DNA of 64,000 nucleotides from ZC4RG20 sp036381515. GTDB lineage: Bacteria > Pseudomonadota > Gammaproteobacteria > Steroidobacterales > Rariloculaceae. The notes beneath the pieces are model-generated. The model was not told the origin of the DNA and searched no databases. It saw only the letters and a list, made by a program, of their open reading frames with translations. Below are positions 32,279 to 40,954 of the stretch, piece after piece. The stretch lies in NCBI GenBank assembly GCA_036381515.1, contig DASVCR010000072.1, positions 62,001-126,000 of the forward strand. Direction: 5' to 3'. Positions within the stretch are counted from its first letter, which is position 1. Each line of letters begins with the position of its first letter. The position numbers and the translations under genes were made by a program.

Positions 32279-33754
32279 TCAACCGCCGAGCAGCGGCGGC
32301 GTGCGGCGGTGCCATTCCGTCGCCTGCTCGTACGCGTGCGCGAGCGTCAGCACGTCGAGCTCGCCGAGGCGCGGGCCGCTGATCTGCAGGCCGATCGGGA
32401 GCCCCGAGCGGCTGAAGCCGCACGGCACGCTGATCGTCGGGATGCCGAACAGGTTGAACGGGTACGTGTTCCGCACGGACGGCTCGGCCCCCGACGCTTC
32501 CGCGGGGTTCTGTGCGTTCGCGATCGTCTCGGGCAGCCCCGGCGTCGTCGGCGTGACGATCAGATCGACGTCGGCGAAGACGCTGTCGATCGCGCGGCGC
32601 GCGAGCGCGAGCTCGCGGCGCGCCTCGTAGTACTCGACCGTCGAGAACTCGCCCGCGGCGAGCAGGCGCTCGAGCGTGACCGGGTCGTAGAGGCGCCGCG
32701 TCGCCGGATCGTCGAGCCAGGGCTTGTGATACGCATACGCCTCGGCGAGCAGCACGGCGAAACCGGGCGGCTCGGGCATCGTGACGTCGCGCGTCTCGGC
32801 CGCGATGCCGCGGAGCACCGCGAGCGCCTCGTCGATCGCCGCCTCGACGTCGGGCTCGAGCGCCGCGAAGTAACGATCGCCCGGGAGGCCGATCCGGAGC
32901 GTCGCGGCGCTCCGGTAGAGCGCGGCCGAATAATCCGGGATCGGCGCGCGGATGCTGACCGGGTCGAGCGGATCGAACCCCGCGATCACGCCGAGCATCA
33001 GTGCGGCGTCTGCGACGGTCCGGGTCAGCGGGCCGACGTGGTCGAGCGATTCGGACACGGGAATGATCCCGCGGATGCTCGCGAGGCCGTGCGTCGGCTT
33101 CAGGCCGACGACGCCGCAGTACGCGGCCGGCAAACGGATCGACGCGAGCGTGTCGGTGCCGAGCGCGCCGGCGCACATCCTCGCCGCGACCGCGGCCGCG
33201 GAGCCGCCCGAGGACCCGCCCGGAATGTGCGCGAGGTTCCAAGGATTGTGGACCGGTCCGAAGTGCGTGATCGACGACGTGCCGCCGTACGCGTACTCGT
33301 GCATGTTCAGCTTGCCGAGCAGCACGGCGCCCGCCGCGTCGAGCCTGCGCACGACCTCCGCGTCCTCCGTCGGAACGCGGTCGGCGAACACCGCGCCGGC
33401 GGCGGTCGTCAGGATGCCGGCCGTGTCGATGTTGTCCTTGAGCGCGATGGGCACGCCGTGCAGCGGGCCGCGCCACTTGCCGCGGGCGAGCTCGGCCTCG
33501 AGCGCGCGTGCCTGCTCGAGCGCGCGCTCGCGCGTGATCGTGATGTACGCGTTGACCTCGGGCTCGTGGCGCTCGATCGCCGCGAGGTACGCCTCCGTGA
33601 GCTCGACCGGCGACAGCTGCCGCGCGCGGATCATCCGCGACGCGTCCGCGAGCGTGAGATCCACGGGATCCGCGGTCTGCGCGAGCACTCGGCTCGCGCA
33701 GGCCCCTGCGACGGCCGCAATGCCGCCTGCGAAGAGATCGCGCCGCGTAACCAC
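32279..33754 (-). CDS. exported amidase-signature hydrolase
   Basis: A 491-residue amidase-signature enzyme with the Ser-cisSer-Lys triad in place: Lys106 in PIALKDNID, cis-Ser181 in GGSSGGS and nucleophile Ser205 in GTDTLASIRLPA. The last motif usually reads GTDTGGS, so the two Gly of the oxyanion loop are replaced by Leu-Ala here. The N-terminus VTRRDLFAGGIAAVAGACASRVLA looks like a twin-arginine or Sec signal, indicating a periplasmic location. It hydrolyses an amide of unknown identity. The YbhB gene lies only 3 bp upstream, so the two are co-transcribed. Confidence 0.88.
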   Translation of the reverse strand: MVTRRDLFAGGIAAVAGACASRVLAQTADPVDLTLADASRMIRARQLSPVELTEAYLAAIERHEPEVNAYITITRERALEQARALEAELARGKWRGPLHGVPIALKDNIDTAGILTTAAGAVFADRVPTEDAEVVRRLDAAGAVLLGKLNMHEYAYGGTSSITHFGPVHNPWNLAHIPGGSSGGSAAAVAARMCAGALGTDTLASIRLPAAYCGVVGLKPTHGLASIRGIIPVSESLDHVGPLTRTVADAALMLGVIAGFDPLDPVSIRAPIPDYSAALYRSAATLRIGLPGDRYFAALEPDVEAAIDEALAVLRGIAAETRDVTMPEPPGFAVLLAEAYAYHKPWLDDPATRRLYDPVTLERLLAAGEFSTVEYYEARRELALARRAIDSVFADVDLIVTPTTPGLPETIANAQNPAEASGAEPSVRNTYPFNLFGIPTISVPCGFSRSGLPIGLQISGPRLGELDVLTLAHAYEQATEWHRRTPPLLGG

Positions 33755-33757
33755 GGC

Positions 33758-34234
33758 TCAGCCGCGCGAGTACGTGCCGACGAGGCGATTCATCCCGATC
33801 ACGTGCGGCTCGACGCGCTCGAGAAGCTGCCACATCGACAGGCCGGCCGGGAGCTCGAGCTCGCGATCGAGCGCGAGCAGCCAGAAGAAGTAGTGGTGCA
33901 CGCCGTGGCCCTCCGGCGGCATCGGTCCGCCGTAGCGCGTGTTGCCGAAATCGTTGCGGCCGCTCGTGTAGCCCTGCACGCCTTCGGGCAGCTCCGCGAC
34001 CGACGCGGGGATGTTGTAGAGCACCCAATGCACGAAGCCGTACGAGCCCGGGCTCACGAGCGGCGCGTCGGGGTCATGGCAGATCAGCGCGAGCGACTTC
34101 GTGCCGTCGGGCAGATGCGACCAGGAGAGCTGCGGCGAGACGTCTTCGCCCTCGCCGGTGTGCTTGCGGGGAATGGCTCCGTTCTGCAGGAATGCCGAGC
34201 TCTTCAGCTCGAGCGGCGAAAGTGCGAATCCCAT
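33758..34234 (-). CDS. YbhB/YbcL family (PEBP, Raf kinase inhibitor-like) protein
   Basis: A 158-residue phosphatidylethanolamine-binding-protein homologue. The ligand-pocket motifs are LALICHDPDAP, FVHWVLYNIPASVAELPEG, NDFGNTRYGGPMPPEGHGVHHYFFWLLALD. The start at 34234 matches the family beginning (FALSPLELKSSAF); the frame is open upstream only as a shadow. The role in bacteria is unclear. It heads the group with the amidase and SRPBCC genes and is divergent from aldehyde dehydrogenase across about 196 bp. Confidence 0.92.
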   Translation of the reverse strand: MGFALSPLELKSSAFLQNGAIPRKHTGEGEDVSPQLSWSHLPDGTKSLALICHDPDAPLVSPGSYGFVHWVLYNIPASVAELPEGVQGYTSGRNDFGNTRYGGPMPPEGHGVHHYFFWLLALDRELELPAGLSMWQLLERVEPHVIGMNRLVGTYSRG

Positions 34235-34430
34235 CTTCTTCGCCTCCGTGAAGTGCTTGACCCGTCGGGCGAAAAACGATGTTCGCACAAGCCCCGTCGG
34301 ACTTGAACTCGGCGGTGCGGCCGCGCGTGCGCCGTGCGCTTCGACCCGTGCCGTCGGAGAAGGCCTTATGCTGTTTCGACGGCCCGGCCGCGCTCGCCGT
34401 CGGCGCCGCGGAGGGCAGAGGAGGAGAGCA

Positions 34431-35870
34431 GTGAGCGAAACGGCGAAGCATTGGATCGATGGCGAGTGGCGGTCTTCCGCGAGCGGCGCGACGGCGCCCA
34501 GCGTGAATCCGGGCACGGGCGAGACGCTCGGCGAGTTCGCGGACGCAGGACCGGACGACGCGGAGGCCGCGATCGCCGCCGCCCGGCGCGCCTTCGACGC
34601 CGGAACGTGGTCTCGGCAACCGCGCGTTCGCGCGCACGTGCTGCTCGCGCTCGCCGAGCGCATCGAAGCCGCGAAACCCGAGATCGCGTGGGACCTCGCG
34701 CGCGAGAACGGCAAGCCGATCCGCGACGCGATGCACGAGGTCGCCGGCGCCGTCTCGGAGCTCCGCTACTACGCGGGGCTCGCGCGTAACGTGTTCGGCC
34801 GCACGATCGAGCTCGAGCCGAATCTCTGCACGCTGCTCCGCCGTGAGCCGGTCGGTGTCGTCGCGATCATCGTGCCGTGGAACGCGCCGATCGCGCTCCT
34901 GATCCGCTCGCTCGCGCCGGTGATCGCGACCGGCTGCACCGCGGTCGTCAAGGCCGCGCGCGAGACCGCGCTCGTGAACGCGAAGGTATTCGAGCGGATC
35001 GCCGCGATCGACGAGCTGCCGCGCGGCGCGGTGAACATGCTCGTCGAGACGGGCGATGCCGTCGGCAAGCATCTCGTCGCGTCGCCCGACGTCGACATGG
35101 TGAGCTACACGGGCAGCACGGAGGTCGGCAAGCGGATCATGGCGGCCGCGTCGGCGACGCTGAAGCGGCTGAACCTCGAGCTCGGCGGCAGCGCGCCGTG
35201 CGTCGTGTTCGACGATGCGGATCTCGACCGGGCCGCCGAAGGCATCGTGCGCGCGGCGCTGAGCCATGCGGGACAGGTCTGCGTCGCCGCGAGCCGCGTC
35301 ATCGTGCATCGACGCGTCGCGGAGACGTTCGAGACGAAGCTCGCGGAACGCCTGCGCACGGTGCGGCTCGGCCTCGCGGACGACCCCGCGACCGAGCTCG
35401 GGCCGCTGATCGACCTGCCGAGCCGCGAGCGCATCCGCCGTCTCGTCGCCGACGCGAGCGGCCGCGACGAGGTGTTGCTCGAGGGACGGCCGGCCGACGG
35501 TGCGCTCGAGACGGGTGCGTTCATCACGCCGAGCCTCGTGCGCGTGCGCGATCCGCGCTCGGCGCTCCTGACGAGCGAGGTGTTCGGCCCGGTGCTGAGC
35601 GTGCAGACGTTCGACGACGACGCGGACGCGATCGCGAAGGCGAACGCGAGCCGCTTCGGTCTCGCGGCGAGTGTCTGGTCGCGCGACCTCGCCCGGGCGC
35701 AGCGCACCGCGGCGGCGATCCGGAGCGGCAGCGTGTGGATCAATGCCCACTCGCGGCTCTTTCCCGAGGTCGAGACGGGCGGCTACCGCGAGAGCGGCAT
35801 CGGCCGGCTGCACGGCGTCGAGGGGCTCGAGGCGTTCCTGCAGACGAAGGCGGTGACGTACGAGCTGTAG
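34431..35870 (+). CDS. NAD(P)+-dependent aldehyde dehydrogenase
   Basis: A 479-residue ALDH-superfamily enzyme from GTG 34431, which has GAGGAGAG 4 bases upstream. Catalytic residues are Asn151 (VPWN), Lys174 (VVKAARE), Glu250 (LELGG) and nucleophile Cys284 (GQVCVAAS). The Rossmann motif is SYTGSTEVGKRI and the C-terminal signature is EVFGPVLSV. It oxidises an aldehyde to the acid; the substrate is unknown. Partnership with the quinoprotein dehydrogenases is possible but they are far away. The next gene starts 54 bp downstream on the same strand. Confidence 0.93.
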   Translation: MSETAKHWIDGEWRSSASGATAPSVNPGTGETLGEFADAGPDDAEAAIAAARRAFDAGTWSRQPRVRAHVLLALAERIEAAKPEIAWDLARENGKPIRDAMHEVAGAVSELRYYAGLARNVFGRTIELEPNLCTLLRREPVGVVAIIVPWNAPIALLIRSLAPVIATGCTAVVKAARETALVNAKVFERIAAIDELPRGAVNMLVETGDAVGKHLVASPDVDMVSYTGSTEVGKRIMAAASATLKRLNLELGGSAPCVVFDDADLDRAAEGIVRAALSHAGQVCVAASRVIVHRRVAETFETKLAERLRTVRLGLADDPATELGPLIDLPSRERIRRLVADASGRDEVLLEGRPADGALETGAFITPSLVRVRDPRSALLTSEVFGPVLSVQTFDDDADAIAKANASRFGLAASVWSRDLARAQRTAAAIRSGSVWINAHSRLFPEVETGGYRESGIGRLHGVEGLEAFLQTKAVTYEL

Positions 35871-35924
35871 CCAGCGGTGCGGCTTTGCGCTTATAAAGTC
35901 GGCGGCATCCCACCGGAGACGACC

Positions 35925-36710
35925 ATGCGTTCGGTATCGCTACTCGCACGGCTCTGCACGGCATCCGTCCTCGTCGCGGCGGCGGCCGCGCTCTTCGTCG
36001 GCGGCCGCGCGGGCGCGCAGGACGTTTATCAGATTCCGCCGGACACGCCCGCGCACATCAGGAGGGCCGTCGGGTCGCCCGCTCGCCCCGCCGAGCAGCG
36101 CGAGCGCGACGTGAATCGCAAGCCCGCGGAGGTGCTGACGCTCGTCGGCCTCGAGGAGGGCGATCATGTCATCGAGATCGCGTCGTTCGGCCACTACTAC
36201 ACGACGATGCTCGTCGAGGCCGTCGGACCCGACGGCTACGTGGACATGTACGACCTGCCGTACACGGAGCGCTTCGCCGGCGAGGCGGCCCGCGCGTTCG
36301 ACGACGAGCACGACAACGCGACGTATCACCTTCAGGACTACAACGACGTCCAGTTCCCGCAGGACGTCGACGTTGTCCTGAACGTGCTCTACTACCATGA
36401 CCTGAAGCCGCAGGGCGTCGACACGGCGAAGTTCAACGCGAAGCTGTTCGACGCGTTGAAGCCGGGCGGCGCGTACCTCGTGATCGACCACAAGGCGGAG
36501 GACGGCTCGGGCTGGCGCGACGCCGCGACGATCCACCGCATCGGCGTCGAGACGATCATCGAAGAGGTCACGGCCGCGGGCTTCGAGCTCGAGGTCGACA
36601 GCGATCTGCTCGCGCATCCCGAGGACGACCGGTCGGCGATGGTGTTCGCGCCCGGCGTCCGCGGCGGCACCGATCGCGCCGTGCTGCTGTTCCGCAAGCC
36701 CGCGCGCTGA
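35925..36710 (+). CDS. exported class I methyltransferase-like protein
   Basis: A 261-residue protein with a clear N-terminal signal segment (MRSVSLLARLCTASVLVAAAAALFV). The rest has the class I methyltransferase order: PAEVLTLVGLEEGDHVIEIASFGHYYTTMLVEAVGPDGYVDMYD in pieces for motif I and the acidic residue after strand 2, DVDVVLNVLYYHDL for motif IV, and KLFDALKPGGAYLVIDHKAEDGSG for motif VI. The usual GxGxG loop of motif I is replaced by EIASFGHYY, so AdoMet binding is doubtful, and AdoMet is not expected in the periplasm. It follows the aldehyde dehydrogenase gene. Confidence 0.8.
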   Translation: MRSVSLLARLCTASVLVAAAAALFVGGRAGAQDVYQIPPDTPAHIRRAVGSPARPAEQRERDVNRKPAEVLTLVGLEEGDHVIEIASFGHYYTTMLVEAVGPDGYVDMYDLPYTERFAGEAARAFDDEHDNATYHLQDYNDVQFPQDVDVVLNVLYYHDLKPQGVDTAKFNAKLFDALKPGGAYLVIDHKAEDGSGWRDAATIHRIGVETIIEEVTAAGFELEVDSDLLAHPEDDRSAMVFAPGVRGGTDRAVLLFRKPAR

Positions 36711-36755
36711 CTTCCCGGTCGACGCGGGCCACGGCGGCCCCGCTGCTCCTTGATG

Positions 36756-36770
36756 GTGCGCGATGCGCAC
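36756..36770. promoter_or_regulatory. palindrome upstream of the glnK promoter, possible activator site
   Basis: GTGCGC and GCGCAC surround a GAT spacer, and TGGT/ACTACCA extend it partly. It lies about 64 bp upstream of the -24 element, a distance at which enhancer proteins bind sigma-54 promoters. It does not match the usual NtrC order of half-sites, so the assignment is weak. Confidence 0.3.
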
Positions 36771-36833
36771 TACCACGGAGCGCGAGGCCGCGTCCGTTTC
36801 TGCTAACCGATTGAATCCAAAGTATTCCCGGCC

Positions 36834-36849
36834 ATGGCACAAAGGGTGC
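36834..36849 (+). promoter_or_regulatory. sigma-54 (-24/-12) promoter for glnK
   Basis: TGGCAC at 36834-36839 is followed, after AAAGG, by GTGCA at 36845-36849. GG (36835-36836) and GC (36847-36848) are separated by exactly 10 bases, the defining spacing of RpoN promoters. It sits 76 bp before the glnK start, as expected for a nitrogen-controlled PII gene. Confidence 0.8.
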
Positions 36850-36924
36850 ACAAGGCGCGTCGTCTTTTGATCTCAACGCAACGGGCCGCCCGACGGCACC
36901 CGGCCCGGTAGGGAGTAGCAGCAA

Positions 36925-37263
36925 ATGAAGTGGGTCACGGCAATCATCAAGCCGTTCAAGCTCGAAGACGTGCGTCAGGCGTTGGGCGAGGCCGGCGTCC
37001 AGGGATTGACGGTCACGGAAGTCAAAGGCTTCGGTCGTCAGAAGGGGCACACGGAGCTCTATCGCGGCGCGGAATACTCCGTCGACTTCGTGCCGAAGAC
37101 CAAGATCGAGGCGGCGGTCCCCGACGAGCTCGTCGAGCAGGCGGTCGAAGCGATCCTCTCGGCCGCAGCGACGGGCTCGATCGGCGACGGCAAGGTCTTC
37201 GTCTCCAATCTCGAGCACGCCGTGCGCATCCGTACCGGCGAAACCGGCGACGAGGCGCTTTGA
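36925..37263 (+). CDS. glnK: nitrogen regulatory protein P-II (GlnK type)
   Basis: A 112-residue PII protein of exact family length. The first signature KGFGRQKGHTELYRGAEYS includes the uridylylation site Tyr51 in the T-loop; the second signature is TGSIGDGKVFV. It senses 2-oxoglutarate, ATP/ADP and, through GlnD, glutamine, and controls nitrogen assimilation partners such as AmtB and GlnE. It opens MKWVTAIIKPFKLED, closer to GlnK than GlnB, and has a sigma-54 promoter. No amtB follows, which is unusual for glnK; the next gene converges from the other strand. Confidence 0.95.
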   Translation: MKWVTAIIKPFKLEDVRQALGEAGVQGLTVTEVKGFGRQKGHTELYRGAEYSVDFVPKTKIEAAVPDELVEQAVEAILSAAATGSIGDGKVFVSNLEHAVRIRTGETGDEAL

Positions 37264-37282
37264 GCGGCCTCGGGCGCGGAGC

Positions 37283-37318
37283 GGGGGCGGCCGGCGAACG
37301 CGCCCGCCGGCCGTCCCC
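37283..37318. terminator. hairpin between converging glnK and exported-protein genes
   Basis: The arms 37283-37296 and 37305-37318 (GGGGGCGGCCGGCG against CGCCGGCCGTCCCC) pair at 13 of 14 positions with an 8-base loop. The location between two converging 3' ends suggests a bidirectional terminator; there is no clear T run. Confidence 0.5.
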
Positions 37319-37326
37319 GATCGCCG

Positions 37327-37932
37327 TCAAGAGCCCTTCGCCCAGTACGGCTTCGGCTCGAGCTTGACGTCGGTCAGGAGACGCGGTGCGTCCGCCGGCG
37401 TCTCGAGCAGCACGAGGCCGTTCTCCCGATCGAGCTTCACCTCCGCGGCGAGCGACAGCGTGCCGTCGCCGGTTCCGTTCTCGGGCAGCATCAGCTCGAT
37501 CACCGAGTACTCGAGCTCCGAGCCTTCCGTGGCCCCGTCGGCGGTCCACGGCTCGAAGTCGTACGCGCCGAGGCGCTTGTCGGTCACGAACGTGATGCGC
37601 TCGCCGCTCGAGGTATGGATGCGGTGCGCGTACTTGACCGAGTAGCCGACGCCCGAGTCGCCGCGCCAGACGTAGCCGAGCGTCGGCAGCTCGCGGAGCG
37701 CGCTCGCGACGTCGGAACCGGCGGCGAGCGCGTCGACCACCGCGGATCGGCCGGCCTCGTCGGACCACTCCCGGACGTCGATTCTGAGCTCGATGTCGGC
37801 CGGCGTCATCGCGACGGTCGTCGCCGTGAAGCGGTCCACGTCCGGCAGCCGGGATTGCGCGAGCGCGACGGTCGCGGCCGCGAGCGCGCCGGCCGCGAGG
37901 AGGGCGCTCCGCACCGCGCGGCTATTCCACAT
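37327..37932 (-). CDS. exported protein of unknown function
   Basis: A 201-residue protein with signal peptide MWNSRAVRSALLAAGALAAATVALAQ. The mature part is rich in beta structure, with DIELRIDVREWSDEAGRSAVVDAL, SGERITFVTDKRLGAYDFEPW and SELEYSVIELMLPENGTGDGTLSLAAEVKLD. I do not recognise a named family with certainty. Its start overlaps the end of the upstream exported gene by 11 bp, so the pair forms an operon and is probably functionally linked in the periplasm. Confidence 0.7.
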   Translation of the reverse strand: MWNSRAVRSALLAAGALAAATVALAQSRLPDVDRFTATTVAMTPADIELRIDVREWSDEAGRSAVVDALAAGSDVASALRELPTLGYVWRGDSGVGYSVKYAHRIHTSSGERITFVTDKRLGAYDFEPWTADGATEGSELEYSVIELMLPENGTGDGTLSLAAEVKLDRENGLVLLETPADAPRLLTDVKLEPKPYWAKGS

Positions 37933-38428
37933 CGCCGTACGGCCTCATCGAGAGGACCGCCTCCGCGTTGCTGCCCGGCCGATGTGCCGACGTCGCGGTG
38001 ACCCACTGCCCGGCCTCGAGGCCCGCGATCGCGTCGGCGTCGTCGGCGGGGATCTGCACCCGGAACACGACGTGCCCGTCTTCCTCGGCCACGAACTCGA
38101 CCGGCATGCTCATGCGGTCGAAGCTCGACTCGTCGCCCGCCTCGAGCGCGCGGATGCCGGCGCCGTACGTGATGCCCGACCAGGTCAGCATCGCCCGATC
38201 GCCTTCGCTCAGCGAGCCGGTCTGCACGTCGTCGCGCTCGCCGACGATGCGCGCCTTGACGGTCGCGGTGCGGGTCGCTGCGTCGAACTCGACGAGCTCC
38301 GCGGACCAGGTGTACGTCTCGGGGCCCTTTTCCGTGTCCGCCGCGGCGGGGGCCGAGCAGACGAGTCCGAGGAGGCCGAGCACAGCTCCGGCCCTGACAG
38401 CGTTCAGCGTCGAGTGTTGCGTTCTCAT
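37922..38428 (-). CDS. exported protein of unknown function, paired with the next gene
   Basis: A 168-residue protein with signal peptide MRTQHSTLNAVRAGAVLGLLGLVCSAPAAA. The mature domain is a predicted small beta barrel: YTWSAELVEFDAATRTATVKARIVGE, LSEGDRAMLTWSG and HVVFRVQIPADDADAIAGLEAGQWVT, reminiscent of OB/KOW-type modules. No family was recognised. It overlaps the downstream exported gene. The 275 bp upstream of it (38429-38703) show no credible gene. Confidence 0.7.
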   Translation of the reverse strand: MRTQHSTLNAVRAGAVLGLLGLVCSAPAAADTEKGPETYTWSAELVEFDAATRTATVKARIVGERDDVQTGSLSEGDRAMLTWSGITYGAGIRALEAGDESSFDRMSMPVEFVAEEDGHVVFRVQIPADDADAIAGLEAGQWVTATSAHRPGSNAEAVLSMRPYGDVE

Positions 38429-38703
38429 GCGCTACCTCCTGTCCCAGGTGGTTGACGGATTTGCCGTTTCTTGCTTCTTCGCCGACCGGGCTCGGCCGCG
38501 GCCGCCGATTCGAGGCCCTGTGGGGACGATGCGGCATTTTTCAAGGGCGCCGGACCGTCCTCGCGGGCGTCGCCCCGAGTCATTCGTGTCGGCACGCCGA
38601 CGACCGCGTGCGCCGCGCCGCTTCGATTCCGGGGAACGAACGCGAGCGCTGCCGTCGCCGTCATCCCCGCGAAGCATATCGAGCAGGCTGCGGCGTGCCG
38701 AGA

Positions 38704-40002
38704 TCACGTGCCACGTTCGATCCGTCCCACGCGCAGCGCAAGCCAATCGATGCGCTGCCAGCGGCGGTGTGCCGCGCCCCGGCAGAGCAGTGCGCTCGCC
38801 GCTTGCACCGCGGCGACGCCGAGCAGAACGTCGGTGCGCCCGGCGGCCGCAGCGACCGCCGCGGCGAGTGCGGTCAGGCCGTAGGTGACGCCGACGACCC
38901 AGTCCGCGGCGTGTCTTCGCGAGGGGATCATCAAGCCGACGCACGCGCCGGCGACGGCCGTCGCTCCGACGGCCAGCATGATCGCCGCGACGTGCCGCGG
39001 CGCGACTCCGACGAGCGACGCGTGCACGACGACGATCGCCGTCGCGAGAACCGTCAAGCGTGCCGGCTCGCTTCGCGCGAGCGCCCGCTCGACCGCGCCG
39101 AAGAGACCGCTGCGGTCGAGAGGCGCGCACAGCCACAGGCGGCGTGCACGCGCGGCCGCGACGCGCGCGACGGGCATGCACAGCGCGGCGGCCGCGAACG
39201 GCGCGGCGAACGCGACGCGGAAACCGCCGGCCGGCGCGATCGCCTCGAGGACGAAACAGGCGACGCCGACGGAGGTGAGCTCGATCGCGAATCGCCTCGC
39301 CTTCGCTCGCGCTCCGTAAAGCGCGCGCGAGCCGTAAAGATGGAGGTCCGTCCGTTCGGCCGCAGACACGCTGCGCACGACGGTGCCGGCGTCGACCGGA
39401 GCCCGGAGCGGCCGTGCGGAACGGCGCGGCGCGAGCGCGGCGATCGGCCGCCCGCGTAGATACCATGCGGCGAACGCGATCCACACGGCCGCAAGCCCGA
39501 CGCCGACGGCGGGCGGCGACACGTCGTCGAAGGCGAGCCCGAAGGTGTGCCGCGCGACCCACGCGGCGAGCGCGATCGGCACGAACGCCGCGAGCCCGCG
39601 CAACCCGAAGATCGGCAGCCAGAGCAACGCGCTCCACGCGACGGCCGCATACGCGATCGACGCCGACACCGCGGGCGCATCGGATGACGACGACGCGAGC
39701 CAGACGGTCGCCGCGGTCCCGGCGCCGAGCACGAGACCGGTCGCGGCGAGCATGCGCCGGCGGAAGAACGGCAGCAGCCGATGCGTCCTGGGCATCGACA
39801 GTATCCGGAACACGGTGCCGAGCGTCGCGACGAGCGGCACGAGCAGCAGTACCGCGCCGAGCAGCGTCACGAGGTCGCCGGACAGGCCTCCGAGCGTCAT
39901 CGCGGCGCCGAGCGCGACCAGCACCGCGCCGGCCTGCATCAGCCGGCGCTGCGTCGGGAACATCGCGAAGTGAAGCGCGGCGAGTGTCAGCGTCGCACGC
40001 AT
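38704..40002 (-). CDS. probable ABC-transporter membrane subunit
   Basis: A 432-residue polytopic membrane protein starting MRATLTLAALHFAMF at 40002; the frame is open upstream but only as shadow sequence. About ten hydrophobic helices are visible, for example AGAVLVALGAAMTLGGLSGDLVTLLGAVLLLVPLVATL in pieces at residues 25-60 and LTVLATAIVVVHASLVGV further on. It has no motif of its own but lies 73 bp after an ABC ATPase gene in a GntR-ATPase operon, an arrangement where the third gene is the permease. The cargo is unknown. Confidence 0.7.
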   Translation of the reverse strand: MRATLTLAALHFAMFPTQRRLMQAGAVLVALGAAMTLGGLSGDLVTLLGAVLLLVPLVATLGTVFRILSMPRTHRLLPFFRRRMLAATGLVLGAGTAATVWLASSSSDAPAVSASIAYAAVAWSALLWLPIFGLRGLAAFVPIALAAWVARHTFGLAFDDVSPPAVGVGLAAVWIAFAAWYLRGRPIAALAPRRSARPLRAPVDAGTVVRSVSAAERTDLHLYGSRALYGARAKARRFAIELTSVGVACFVLEAIAPAGGFRVAFAAPFAAAALCMPVARVAAARARRLWLCAPLDRSGLFGAVERALARSEPARLTVLATAIVVVHASLVGVAPRHVAAIMLAVGATAVAGACVGLMIPSRRHAADWVVGVTYGLTALAAAVAAAAGRTDVLLGVAAVQAASALLCRGAAHRRWQRIDWLALRVGRIERGT

Positions 40003-40075
40003 GCAGCGAGCCTTTGTGTCCGTGTCACTGTGAAGCGCGCGCCGCGGTCGCCGCGGGCCGTGGCGTCGTGCGTGC

Positions 40076-40954
40076 TCAAGCGTGCAGCTCCACGAAGATC
40101 TCTTCGAGGCCGAGCGGCTCGGCTTCGATGTCGGCATCGAGGCGGGCGGCGAGCCGGGCTTGCTCGGCCGGGTTCCACGCGGCGACGGCCACGGTCGCGC
40201 GCGTGCCGCGGATCCGCTCGGACAGCGCGTTCGGGATTCCGAGGCCGCTCTCGAGCTCGCGGCGGCCGCGGACGTGCAGCCGCACGACGGACTCCTTCAG
40301 CGCGTCGAGCTCGCCCTGCCAGATCAGCCGCCCGTGCTTCACGATCCAGATCTTGTTCGCCGCGCGCTCGAGGTCCGACACGATGTGCGACGAGAAGAGC
40401 ACGGTGCGCTGCTCGCCGCCCGTGATGTCGACCAGCTGCTTCAGGAACGCGCGCCGCGCGATCGGATCGAGGCTCGCGACCGGCTCGTCGAGGACGAGCA
40501 GATCCGGACGATGGCCGAGCGCGAGCACGAGGGCGAGCTTCTGCCGCTCGCCGGGCGAGAGCTTCAGGATCGCCCGGTCCATCGGGATCTCCCATTCCGA
40601 GATCAGCCGGCCCGTCAGCGCGTGATCCCAGCTGCGGTAGAACGCGGAGGTCACCTTGAGCTGCTGCTCGCCGGTCAGCATCTCGATCAGCTCGTCCTGC
40701 TGCGGCACGAAGCCGATCCGCGCCTTCGCGCGCTCCGACAGATGCATGCTCTCCTCGCCGAACACCTTCGCGCTGCCGGACGTCGGCGGGCCGAAGCCGA
40801 GCAGCACCTCGAGCAGCGTCGTCTTGCCGGCGCCGTTCTTGCCGAGCACGCCGATCACGTCGCCGGCCTCGGCGACCGCCGTGATGTCGTGCAGCACCTC
40901 TTTGTGACCGAAGGACTTGCTAAGTTTTTCGGCGCTGACGACCGCTTCGCGCAT
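40076..40954 (-). CDS. ABC transporter ATP-binding protein
   Basis: A 292-residue ATPase. Walker A is GKNGAGKTT (about residues 38-46), the Q-loop VPQQDE, the signature LSPGERQKLALVLALG, Walker B LLVLDEPVASLDP, and the switch His in FSSHIVSDLE. The C-terminal 80 residues after the ATPase core are typical of export-type ABC-2-like subunits. It overlaps the upstream GntR gene by 35 bp, indicating translational coupling, and drives the membrane protein encoded next. Similar YtrA-type operons respond to cell-wall or membrane stress in Firmicutes; here the role is open. Confidence 0.93.
   Translation of the reverse strand: MREAVVSAEKLSKSFGHKEVLHDITAVAEAGDVIGVLGKNGAGKTTLLEVLLGFGPPTSGSAKVFGEESMHLSERAKARIGFVPQQDELIEMLTGEQQLKVTSAFYRSWDHALTGRLISEWEIPMDRAILKLSPGERQKLALVLALGHRPDLLVLDEPVASLDPIARRAFLKQLVDITGGEQRTVLFSSHIVSDLERAANKIWIVKHGRLIWQGELDALKESVVRLHVRGRRELESGLGIPNALSERIRGTRATVAVAAWNPAEQARLAARLDADIEAEPLGLEEIFVELHA

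Noticed and set aside
36756..36770. NtrC enhancer call for the palindrome before glnK
   Set aside because: Half-sites are in GTGC...GCAC order instead of the GCAC...GTGC order expected for NtrC, so it is kept only as a generic palindrome.
38425..38664. 79-codon leftward frame upstream of the exported pair
   Set aside because: No signal, no domain, Arg/Ala-rich composition and no ribosome-binding site; probably non-coding.
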